Shown: positions 57,202 to 64,000 of the stretch, piece by piece
How the letters are laid out: every line of letters starts with the position of its first letter
How positions within the stretch are numbered: position 1 is the first letter of the stretch
NCBI RefSeq assembly: GCF_900091465.1
Contig: NZ_FMHV01000002.1
Location: 1,612,001-1,676,000, forward strand
Length of the DNA: 64,000 bases
From: Micromonospora rhizosphaerae
GTDB lineage: Bacteria; Actinomycetota; Actinomycetes; Mycobacteriales; Micromonosporaceae
Direction of reading: 5' to 3'
The notes under the pieces: model-generated
The model's database searches: none
What the model was told of the DNA's origin: nothing
Seen by the model: only the letters and a program-made list of their open reading frames with translations
Program-made: the position numbers and the translations under genes

Positions 57202-58161
57202 ATGATCGAGACCAGGGGGTTGCGGAAGTCGTTCCGCTCACGGGCGGGCCGCGAGACCAAGACGGTGGACGCGGTCAGGGGCGTCAACCTCGAGGTCGCC
57301 GAGGGGGAGATCTTCGGCTTCCTCGGCCCGAACGGCGCCGGCAAGACCACGACCCTGCGGATGCTCGCCACGCTCATCGAGCCGGACGGCGGCGAGGCCA
57401 CCATCGCCGGTGCCGACCTGCGCACGGACCCGGCCGAGGTGCGGCGCCGGATCGGCTACGTGGCCCAGGGCGGCAGCACCTGGGACGAGTCCACCGCCCG
57501 CGAGGAGTTGGTCCTGCAGGCCCGGCTGTACGGCATCTCCAAGGCCGAGGCCCACCGGCGCGCCGCCGATGCCCTGGACGCCTTCCAGCTCAGCGAGTAC
57601 GCCGACCGCAAGTGCAAGACCTACTCCGGCGGCCAGCGGCGGCGCGTCGAGATCGCCCTCGGCATCATCCACGAGCCGAAGATCGTCTTCCTCGACGAGC
57701 CGACCACCGGCCTGGACCCGCAGAGCCGCGCGCACATGTGGGAGGAGATCCGCCGGCTGCGCACCGAGGGGATGACCGTCTTCATCACCACGCACTACCT
57801 CGACGAGGCGGACGCGCTCTGCGACCGGATCGCGATCATGGATCACGGCGAGGTGGTAGCGGAGGGCACCCCGGCCGAGCTCAAGCGCGAGATCTCCGGC
57901 GACGTGGTGCTGGTCGGCCTTGACCTGGCGACCACCCCGCAGGCCGCGCAGCTGCTCGACGGCGAGCCGTCCGTCAACAAGCTGGAGACCGCCGACGAGG
58001 GTGGCCTGCGCCTCTACGTCGACGAGGGCGCCACCGCCATCCCGCAGATCCTGCGCCGCCTCGACGGCGCCGGGCTCACGCTCTCCTCGATCGAGCTGCA
58101 CCGCCCCAGCCTCGACGACGTCTTCCTCACCAAGACCGGCCGCTCGCTGCGCGAGTCCTGA
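57202..58161 (+). CDS. DrrA-type ABC transporter ATPase
   Basis: A 319-residue ATPase of the daunorubicin-resistance (DrrA) family. It has Walker A GPNGAGKTT, Q-loop YVAQGGSTWDE, signature YSGGQRRRVEIA, Walker B IVFLDEPTTGLDP and H-loop TTHYLDEAD. The C-terminal roughly 80 residues (DVVLVGLDLATTPQAAQLL...SLDDVFLTKTGRSLRES) are the DUF4162-like extension of this family. CAGGAGCAG precedes ATG 57202. With the next gene it makes a two-component exporter, probably for a hydrophobic drug or metabolite, under the upstream PadR. Confidence 0.94.
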   Translation: MIETRGLRKSFRSRAGRETKTVDAVRGVNLEVAEGEIFGFLGPNGAGKTTTLRMLATLIEPDGGEATIAGADLRTDPAEVRRRIGYVAQGGSTWDESTAREELVLQARLYGISKAEAHRRAADALDAFQLSEYADRKCKTYSGGQRRRVEIALGIIHEPKIVFLDEPTTGLDPQSRAHMWEEIRRLRTEGMTVFITTHYLDEADALCDRIAIMDHGEVVAEGTPAELKREISGDVVLVGLDLATTPQAAQLLDGEPSVNKLETADEGGLRLYVDEGATAIPQILRRLDGAGLTLSSIELHRPSLDDVFLTKTGRSLRES

Positions 58162-58181
58162 CCACCTTCCGGAGACAGATC

Positions 58182-58937
58182 ATGAAACTCGCCCGCGACA
58201 CCTGGCTCATCTTCCAGCGCCAGATCCAGTTGCTGCTGCGCAACCCGGTCTGGGTCTTCGTCGGCGTCTTCCAGCCGGTGATGTACCTGCTGCTCTTCGC
58301 CCCGCTGCTCAAGCCGGCGCTGAACGCGCCCACCCAGGCCGAGGCCTACAAGATCTTCGTGCCCGGCCTGCTGGTGCTGCTGGCCATCTTCGGCGGCCTG
58401 TTCCAGGGCTTCGGCCTGATCGCCGAGCTGCGCGCCGGGGTCATCGAACGCTCCCGGGTCACCCCGGTCAGCCGGCTCGCCCTGCTGCTCGGCCGCTCCC
58501 TGCGCGACGTCGTCTCGCTGATCGCGCAGGCGGCCATCATCACCCTGCTCGCGCTCCTGTTCGACCTGCGCGTGTTCATCGGCGACCTGCTGCTGGCGTA
58601 CCTGATGCTCGCGCTGATCGCGCTGATGACCTCGGCCGTCTCGTACGGCGTCGCGCTCAAGGTCAAGAGCGAGGACGCGCTCGCCCCGCTGATGAACACC
58701 GTCGCCCAGCCGGTGCTGCTCCTCTCCGGCATCCTGCTGCCGCTCACCTTCGCCCCCGGCTGGCTGCAGGGCATCGCCGACTGGAACCCGTTCTCCTGGG
58801 CGGTTGACGGCACCCGGGCGCTCTTCGCCGGCGACCTCGGCAACGACAAGGTCTGGCAGGGGCTGACCATCGTCGCGGTGCTCGCCGTTGCCGGCGTGGT
58901 CTGGGCCGCCCGGCAGTTCGCCCGCAGCGTCCGCTGA
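58182..58937 (+). CDS. DrrB-type ABC-2 transporter permease
   Basis: A 251-residue ABC-2 permease with six hydrophobic segments. The N-terminal DTWLIFQRQIQLLLRNPVWVFVGVFQPVMYLLLF and central GLIAELRAGVIERSRVTPVSRLALLLGRSLRD are characteristic, and the conserved ILLPLTFAPGWLQGIADWNPFSWAVDGTRALFAGD ends the core. It lies 20 bp after the ATPase gene. Partner of the DrrA-like ATPase. Confidence 0.94.
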   Translation: MKLARDTWLIFQRQIQLLLRNPVWVFVGVFQPVMYLLLFAPLLKPALNAPTQAEAYKIFVPGLLVLLAIFGGLFQGFGLIAELRAGVIERSRVTPVSRLALLLGRSLRDVVSLIAQAAIITLLALLFDLRVFIGDLLLAYLMLALIALMTSAVSYGVALKVKSEDALAPLMNTVAQPVLLLSGILLPLTFAPGWLQGIADWNPFSWAVDGTRALFAGDLGNDKVWQGLTIVAVLAVAGVVWAARQFARSVR

Positions 58938-58997
58938 GAAGAGACCTGCCCCTCACCTGAGGCGGGGCACCGGCCACCCGCTTGTAGCGTAAGGCCA

Positions 58998-60233
58998 GTG
59001 CCCCGCCTCACCCATGACAAGATCACCTGGCTGACCTACGCCCAGCTGGGGCTGTGGGGCTTCTTCCTCTACGGCTTCGGCCCGGTTGTACCCCTGCTCC
59101 GGGACGAGCAGGGCACCAGCGCCGCCGTCGCCGGCCTGCACAGCACCGGCATCGCCGTCGGCGCGCTGCTCGGCGGCGCGCTCTTCGCACCCCTCGCCCG
59201 CCGCCTCGGCCGCGGGCCCGCCATCTGGCTCGGCCTTGCCGGGGTGGCCGCCGGCGTCGCCGCGCTCAGCACCCTGCACCCGCTGCCCGCGACCATCACC
59301 GCGGTCGCGGTGATCGCCACCTTCGGCATGATGGTGATCAGCGGGGTCAGCGTCGTACTCACCGCCCACCACGGCCCCGCCGCGCCCGCCGCGCTCACCG
59401 AGGCCAACGCCGCCTGCGCCGGCATGGGCATCCTCGCCCCGCTGGTCATCGGCGCGACCGTGGACGCCGGCCTCGGTTGGCGGCCGGTGATGGCCGTCGA
59501 GGTCGGGCTGATCGCGCTGGTCGCCCTCGCCGCCCTGGCCTTCCGGGTACGCCTCCCGCAGGCCGCCCCCGCTGCCGCGGCTGCCGCCGGCCCCGTCGAG
59601 GTGACCCCTGTGGAGCACCCTCGCGCCGCCGCGCACCGGCTGCCCGGCGCGTACTGGATCGCCTGGGTGCTGATGTCGGTCACCGGCTCGATCGAGGTGT
59701 GCCTGTCGCTCTGGACCGCCGACGTGCTCCGCTCACACGCCGGGTTGAGCGCCGGCGGCGCCTCCGCGGCGGTGGCCGCAATCGTCTGCGGGATGTTCGT
59801 CGGGCGGCTGGTCGGCGGCCGGTTCGCCCTGCGCTGGCCGCCGGTGCCGCTGCTGCTGGCCGCGCTGACCGTGTCGCTGGTCGGGTTCGGCCTGTTCTGG
59901 GCCGCCCCGGTCGGCTGGCTCGCGGTCACCGGCCTGGTCGTGCTCGGGCTGGGCAACGCGCTGCACTACCCGCTGGCCATCTCCATCGCCCTCGCCGTGG
60001 CCGGGCCGGCCGCCGACAGGGCGGCCGGCTGGGCGTCGTACTCGATGGGGGTGGGCTTCGGGATCGCGCCGGTCGCGTTGGGGTGGGTGGCCGACGGGGT
60101 GGGCCCGCACTTGGCCTTCCTGCTGCTGCCCGGCTTGATCACGGCGGCCGTGCTGCTCACCGTGCGGCTCGGCCGCGCCCTGCGCGCGCCCCGCCCGACC
60201 GAGGGCCGCACACCGGCCACCGTGGCCGCCTGA
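58998..60233 (+). CDS. Major facilitator superfamily transporter
   Basis: A 411-residue protein with 12 predicted membrane helices in two halves separated by a Pro/Ala-rich loop (about residues 190-215). The first half shows the MFS loop-2/3 Arg cluster (LARRLGRGPAIWLG). No substrate motif is recognised. GTG 58998 follows a TAGCGT box (58985-58990) by 7 nt, so it is probably leaderless and separate from the drrAB-like transcript. No adjacent regulator apart from the PadR unit. Confidence 0.88.
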   Translation: MPRLTHDKITWLTYAQLGLWGFFLYGFGPVVPLLRDEQGTSAAVAGLHSTGIAVGALLGGALFAPLARRLGRGPAIWLGLAGVAAGVAALSTLHPLPATITAVAVIATFGMMVISGVSVVLTAHHGPAAPAALTEANAACAGMGILAPLVIGATVDAGLGWRPVMAVEVGLIALVALAALAFRVRLPQAAPAAAAAAGPVEVTPVEHPRAAAHRLPGAYWIAWVLMSVTGSIEVCLSLWTADVLRSHAGLSAGGASAAVAAIVCGMFVGRLVGGRFALRWPPVPLLLAALTVSLVGFGLFWAAPVGWLAVTGLVVLGLGNALHYPLAISIALAVAGPAADRAAGWASYSMGVGFGIAPVALGWVADGVGPHLAFLLLPGLITAAVLLTVRLGRALRAPRPTEGRTPATVAA

Positions 60234-60284
60234 CCGCGCCTGGCCCCGTCCCGCCCGGTCTTGGGCTTGCCGGGCCCGGCCTGA

Positions 60285-60460
60285 TGCATCGTGTGCTTTC
60301 CGCCCGCCCGCCCGGCTGGCGCTTGCCCCTTGGCCGCCCGACTTGCGGCATGTTGCGCTTTCCCGCCTGACCGACGCGGCGCTTGCCCCTTGGTCGCTCG
60401 ACTTGCGGCATGTTGCCCTTTCCCGCCCGGCCGAAGCGCCGACATGCCGCAAATCGAGGC
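60285..60460. repeat. 60-bp degenerate tandem repeat with inverted copy
   Basis: GGCGCTTGCCCCTTGG followed by CGACTTGCGGCATGTTG occurs at 60318 and 60378 (period 60 bp, a few mismatches). A worn copy (GCATCGTGTGCTTTCCGCCC) precedes at about 60285, and an inverted form of the core, CGACATGCCGCAAATCGAG, follows at about 60430-60448. The inverted and direct copies could pair in RNA or DNA. It fills the 249-bp gap between the convergent MFS and methyltransferase genes. Confidence 0.75.
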
Positions 60461-60482
60461 GCCGCGGCCGTCTGGCGGCCGG

Positions 60483-61136
60483 TCAGTGCACCCGGGCCAG
60501 GGTCAGGCCGTCGGCGATGGGCAGCATCACCACGTCAGCCCGGACGTCGGCGAGGATCTCGTCGTTGAACGCCGCGATCGCCCGGTCGTCGGCGTTCTGC
60601 GGGGCGAGCACCCGGCCACCGCGCAGCGTGTTGTCCACCGCGATGATCCCGCCCGGCCGCATCCGGGGCACCAACTCGTCCCAGTAGACCGGGTAGCCGA
60701 CCTTGTCGGCGTCGATGAAGGCGAAGTCCAGGTACCGCTCCCGCGGCAGCTCGCGCAGCGTCTCCCCGGCCGGGCCGATGCGCAGCTCGATCCGATCCTC
60801 CAGGCCCGCGCGGACCCAGTAGCGGCGGGCGATGCTCGTGTACTCCTCGGAGATGTCGAAGCAGGTCAGCCGGCCGCCGTCGGCCAGCCCCCGAGCGATC
60901 GCCAGCGCGGAGAGCCCGGTGAAGGTGCCTACCTCCACCGCCTGCCGCGTCCCGAGCAGCCGGGTGAGGAAGGTCAGGAACGCGGCCTGCTCCGGCGCCA
61001 CCTGCATGCCGGCCTGCGCGGGCAGGGCGGCCCGGGTCTCCTCCGCCAGTTCACGGACGACCTCGTCCGGCGCGGAGCCGTGCGCGACGAGGTACGCGTG
61101 CAGTTCCGGGGTGAGCGGCAGCGACTTGGTGGTCAT
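60483..61136 (-). CDS. SAM-dependent O-methyltransferase (COMT-like)
   Basis: A 217-residue class I methyltransferase of the metal-dependent O-methyltransferase family: N-terminal LTPELHAYLVAHGSAPDEVVREL, SAM motif VEVGTFTGLSALAIARGL, LTCFDISEEYTSIARRYW, metal-site FAFIDADKVGYPVYWDEL and VDNTLRGGRV. Acceptors in this family are catechol-like or phenylpropanoid-like compounds; the one here is unknown. It lies 9 bp after maf in the same direction. Confidence 0.92.
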   Translation of the reverse strand: MTTKSLPLTPELHAYLVAHGSAPDEVVRELAEETRAALPAQAGMQVAPEQAAFLTFLTRLLGTRQAVEVGTFTGLSALAIARGLADGGRLTCFDISEEYTSIARRYWVRAGLEDRIELRIGPAGETLRELPRERYLDFAFIDADKVGYPVYWDELVPRMRPGGIIAVDNTLRGGRVLAPQNADDRAIAAFNDEILADVRADVVMLPIADGLTLARVH

Positions 61137-61145
61137 CTATGGACG

Positions 61146-61802
61146 CTAACCCAGGTGCTCGATCTCCTGGCCCCCCGGCGCGACCTTCGTCCACAGATCG
61201 GTGATGCTCAGCTCAAGCTCGCCGAGGAGGTTGCGCAGCAGCGGCAGGCTGAGCCCGACCACCGTGCCCGGGTCGCCCTCGATCCCGGTCAGGAACGGTC
61301 CGCCCAGGCCGTCGATGGTGAACGCCCCGGCCACCGCCAGCGGCTCGCCCGTGGCCACGTACGCGGCGATCTCGTCGTCGCTGATGTCGGCGAAGTGCAC
61401 GGTCGTCGAAGCGACCGCCTCCGCCCGCGACTCGCGGGTCGCGTCGATCAGGCAGTGCCCCGTGTGCAGCACGCCGCTGCGCCCGCGCATCCGCTCCCAC
61501 CGCCGGGTCGCGTCCGGCGCATCGGCCGGCTTGCCCAGAATCTCGCCATCGAAGGCGAGCACCGAGTCGCAGCCGAGCACCAGCGTGCGCTCGTCCGGGG
61601 TGGGGCGCAGCCGGCCGAGCACCGCCTGCGCCTTGAGCCGGGCCAGCTCCAGGCAGATGTCCTCGGCCCGGTCGCTGACCACCTGCGACTCGTCGACCCC
61701 GCTGACCAGCACGTCGGGTTCGATTCCGGCGGCCTCAAGCAGCTTGCGACGGGCAGGACTCTGGGAGGCGAGCACGAGGCGCAGCGGTACGGAGTTCAGC
61801 AC
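61146..61802 (-). CDS. maf: Maf-family nucleoside triphosphate pyrophosphatase
   Basis: A 218-residue Maf/YceF/YhdE protein. The signature LVLASQSPARRKLLEAAG begins the fold, GVDESQV and GCDSVLAFDGEILGKP carry the catalytic acidic and Lys residues, and AFTIDGLGGPFLTGIEGDPGTVVGLSLPLL is the family end. It hydrolyses non-canonical or methylated NTPs. GTG 61802 (VLNSVPLRLVLAS) is the chosen start. It is 10 bp after the mycosin gene and 9 bp before the methyltransferase gene, so probably one transcript. Confidence 0.92.
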   Translation of the reverse strand: MLNSVPLRLVLASQSPARRKLLEAAGIEPDVLVSGVDESQVVSDRAEDICLELARLKAQAVLGRLRPTPDERTLVLGCDSVLAFDGEILGKPADAPDATRRWERMRGRSGVLHTGHCLIDATRESRAEAVASTTVHFADISDDEIAAYVATGEPLAVAGAFTIDGLGGPFLTGIEGDPGTVVGLSLPLLRNLLGELELSITDLWTKVAPGGQEIEHLG

Positions 61803-61812
61803 GTCGCTGACG

Positions 61813-62964
61813 CTACCGGCTGATCCGAGGCGGCGGGTCGGTGGCACGTCGACGCCGCCGGACGAGCAGGTAGCCGCCGGCGGCCACCACCAGCACGCCG
61901 AGCGTGGCCAGCCCGCGCGCTGTCGCGCCATCGTCCTCGCCGTCGCCCCCCGCCGGCTCCGCCGCCGCGGTCGTCGGCGCGCTCGCCGTCGCCGATTCGA
62001 AACCCAGCGGAGGTACGTCTGCCGTCAGCGCCGCGACCAGGTCGATGACGCCGTAGCCGTACTCGTCGTCGCGGCCGGGTGGGCCCTTGTCGATGGCGGT
62101 GGCGGTGAGCCGGTGGGCGACCTCCTGAGCGGGCAGGTAGGGGTACTTGGACCGGATTAATGCGGCGGCCCCGGCGACGATCGCAGTGGCGTCGGATGTG
62201 CCGGTGGCCTTTGAGTAATTGCCGTCAAAGCTGGTGCTGAAAATATTCACTGCTGGCGCTACGACATCGACTTCGGGGCCCTTGACCGATATAGAGGCAT
62301 GTTCGCCCGTCTCGTCGACTCCGCCGACGCCTATGACGCCGGGGTGGCTGGCGGGATAGCCGACTATCTGGTCGCGTGGGCGGTTGCCTACGCCCGCGAC
62401 AACGATGATGTTCGCGCTGAGGGCACTGTCTACCGCCTGAGTGAGTCGCGAACTGCGTCCACCAACAGACGAAATGCTGATTACATCGGCGCCGTGCAAT
62501 ATGGCGTACTCGATGCCCTCGGCCAGGGCATCGGGATCACCGTCGCCACGTGGAGGAGAGGCGAAGATCGGCAGGATCTTGGCTTTGGGGGCAATACCGA
62601 GGGCCCCTGTGCCGTCGTCTCGGCCATGAGCGGCGATCAGGCCAGCCATGGCGGTGCCGTGGCTGTCCCGGTCCTGGCGGCCGTCGCCGCTGCCGCCAGA
62701 AATAATGTCGGTGCCGGGAAGAAGGTTGCCTCGGAGATCAGGGTGGCGGTCTACGCCAGTGTCCGGCACTGCGACGATGATCCCGTCACCCTGGCTGAGT
62801 CGATGCGCCTCGTCGACCTTCAGATAACGCAGGTGCCATTGATCAACTCGGATTCGATCGGGCCCAGATGGCTGCGATTCAGCTGCGGCAGGTGCGACCG
62901 GAGGCAGGGCTGCCGCTGATAGGAGCAAAGCGGCCAAGGCTGCCCGGCTGCCGGGCCGTGTCAC
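61813..62964 (-). CDS. mycP: Mycosin-type subtilisin protease (type VII secretion)
   Basis: A 383-residue membrane-anchored S8 protease: signal (about 1-25), catalytic Asp in VPDTGVDRHPDL, His in DSHGTAMAGLIAAHG, Ser in GTSDATAIVAGAAAL, and a C-terminal helix (ATLGVLVVAAGGYLLV) with stop RRRRR. Mycosins sit beside type VII (ESX) secretion genes and are needed for secretion. GTG 62964 overlaps the stop of the upstream gene (GTGA). Codons in about 62150-62950 are much less GC-biased (ATA, TCA, GTA, AAT ATT) than in the 3' part, suggesting a recombined or acquired segment. Confidence 0.9.
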   Translation of the reverse strand: MTRPGSRAALAALLLSAAALPPVAPAAAESQPSGPDRIRVDQWHLRYLKVDEAHRLSQGDGIIVAVPDTGVDRHPDLRGNLLPGTDIISGGSGDGRQDRDSHGTAMAGLIAAHGRDDGTGALGIAPKAKILPIFASPPRGDGDPDALAEGIEYAILHGADVISISSVGGRSSRLTQAVDSALSANIIVVAGVGNRPRDQIVGYPASHPGVIGVGGVDETGEHASISVKGPEVDVVAPAVNIFSTSFDGNYSKATGTSDATAIVAGAAALIRSKYPYLPAQEVAHRLTATAIDKGPPGRDDEYGYGVIDLVAALTADVPPLGFESATASAPTTAAAEPAGGDGEDDGATARGLATLGVLVVAAGGYLLVRRRRRATDPPPRISR

Positions 62965-64000
62965 CGGTCGAAGCCGATGGCGGGCCCCGGATCGATAGGC
63001 CCCTCCCCCTCGAGTGGGCGCACCACCGGAGGCACCCCCTCGTCGATCTTCCATGGCTGGTCTGGGTCCCAACGGCGCGATTCGGAATCCCCGGGTTCCT
63101 GCCAACCTGGCCGTCGGGGTGGGCTGCCAAGACCTGAGGTGCTGCCCGAACCGGGGGCGCCGCCGATCGGCGACATGCCGTGCATCCCGCCAGTTTGCGA
63201 AGCACGCCCCGCACCTGGACGTGAGCCGGCCGCGCCCGTCGGCGCGGTGCCAGCGCCGCCACCTCCGATTATCCCGCCGACGGGGTTGACCCGACGCGGA
63301 GGCGTGGCTCCGCCCGGAGGACCGAGCCCCAGCGCCGGGGTGCCGCCGATCAAGCCGCCGGGCGGCATCGGTCGAGGCGGAGTGGGGTGCAGCGACCTAT
63401 TCACACCATCGCCGACCGAGCGGCCCACCGGTCCCGGTTGCTTCCGTAGCGTACTGGGCGTGCCGGGCCGAGTCGGTGAACCGGAAATGGCTGGCAGGGT
63501 CGGTGTCAGCCCCATCCCGGGTGGCGACGCTGGTGGCACGGCCGGCGTGGCGCCGTGAAGGCCGGGGTTGGCGGGGGTCTGTGCCAGCCCGGTGGCAACC
63601 CCACCAAGGATTGGGCCGACCCCTTGGGTGGTCGGTGTGGGTACCGGCGCCGGCGTCGCAGACCGGCGCACCGACCGTACACCGCCGGAAGGGGCCATCG
63701 GAACCGGCACAATCGGCGGGATGACTGGAGCTGTGGCAGCGCTATTGCCATAGACGTCGGGGTCACCCGAGTGCACTGAAGGCCGCATTGCAGGCGGTTT
63801 TTGCAGCATTACCTGGGCTTGTTGGAGTTCGCTGCTGAGGCCCGTCATCAGGCTGCGCGCCTGGATGTTGAGCCCTTCCAGGTCGTCGTCGGTAACCGGC
63901 GGCTGGTCGGGCAGCCGGCTCCCCGCCACCGCCTTGGGGTCGGCGACCGTCGCCTCGTACGCCTGCTTCTGCTGGAGCTTGGCCGCGTACTGGTCGTAGA
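62961..64000 (-). CDS. Pro/Gly-rich protein next to mycosin, 5' end missing
   Basis: At least 345 codons; the frame is still open at the window edge, so the start lies beyond 64000 (GTG 63929 is an internal or alternative start). The visible N-terminal part (YDQYAAKLQQKQAYEATVADPK..., LNIQARSLMTGLSSELQQAQVML) is helical. Then about 280 residues of Pro/Gly/Ser/Thr-rich low complexity follow, ending GEGPIDPGPAIGFDR. It may be a type VII secretion substrate or accessory protein by position, but there is no WxG motif in view. Codon use is GC-strict at the 5' edge and relaxed from about 63870 downward. Confidence 0.7.
   Translation of the reverse strand, partial: YDQYAAKLQQKQAYEATVADPKAVAGSRLPDQPPVTDDDLEGLNIQARSLMTGLSSELQQAQVMLQKPPAMRPSVHSGDPDVYGNSAATAPVIPPIVPVPMAPSGGVRSVRRSATPAPVPTPTTQGVGPILGGVATGLAQTPANPGLHGATPAVPPASPPGMGLTPTLPAISGSPTRPGTPSTLRKQPGPVGRSVGDGVNRSLHPTPPRPMPPGGLIGGTPALGLGPPGGATPPRRVNPVGGIIGGGGAGTAPTGAAGSRPGAGRASQTGGMHGMSPIGGAPGSGSTSGLGSPPRRPGWQEPGDSESRRWDPDQPWKIDEGVPPVVRPLEGEGPIDPGPAIGFDR

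Noticed and set aside
60285..60460. CRISPR array
   Set aside because: Repeats are degenerate, tandem without unique spacers, and there are no cas genes.

Overview
The window is a high-GC actinomycete chromosome segment. Dense coding, GC-rich third codon positions, a conservon, a type VII secretion protease, F420-dependent enzymes and many start codons lying 6-8 nt after a TANNNT box all fit. The gene set resembles Micromonosporaceae (Micromonospora-like), but that assignment is inference from gene families and style, not a database match. It looks like ordinary chromosome: I see no insertion sequence with intact ends, prophage, tRNA, rRNA or CRISPR array.

Layout. 1-7860 is nucleoside uptake and salvage: two ABC permeases, cytidine deaminase with an unusual C-terminal extension, thymidine phosphorylase, a DUF4272-like protein, an RlmA-type methyltransferase, a MarR/F420-oxidoreductase pair sharing a tandem palindromic operator, adenosine deaminase and a uridine kinase. 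8054-13055 is a conservon (cvnABCD). Facing it is an operon (13494-16764) with an acidic protein and an IS110-transposase-like protein whose C-terminal tail matches that of CvnA. 16912-18132 holds a PadR regulator and a membrane protein.

18195-25492 is cydABDC (cytochrome bd oxidase and the CydDC transporter) followed upstream by an M56 peptidase and a BlaI-type repressor. CTAC/GTAG dyads in the cydA promoter recur as a partial copy ahead of blaI, suggesting BlaI control of cyd. 25536-32166 resumes nucleoside breakdown: two aldehyde dehydrogenase-like genes, deoC behind a CRP-like site, upp, a GPP34 protein and a phosphosugar mutase. Thymidine phosphorylase, the mutase, DeoC and an aldehyde dehydrogenase would together convert deoxynucleosides to glyceraldehyde-3-phosphate and acetate.

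32216-45943 is housekeeping and unknown genes: a Ser/Thr kinase, a B12-type acyl-CoA mutase catalytic subunit, an M20 amidohydrolase, a DUF4349 lipoprotein, a metallo-beta-lactamase-fold protein, two unknowns, a GNAT, a gamma-glutamylcyclotransferase, an LpdA-type flavoprotein, DUF998 and DedA proteins. At 46275-47643 a short ThrRS-like gene follows a 17-codon leader with three consecutive Thr codons and a 15-bp hairpin, the layout of a threonine attenuator.

47751-60233 carries a MarR-linked heterodimeric ABC exporter, a TetR regulator, a 65-bp tandem repeat, guaB1, a biotin-dependent carboxylase alpha chain, a PadR/DrrAB-type efflux unit and an MFS transporter. 60483-64000 has an O-methyltransferase, Maf, and a mycosin next to a Pro/Gly-rich protein that runs off the window, both with atypical codon use. 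Several intergenic palindromes and tandem repeats are described individually.
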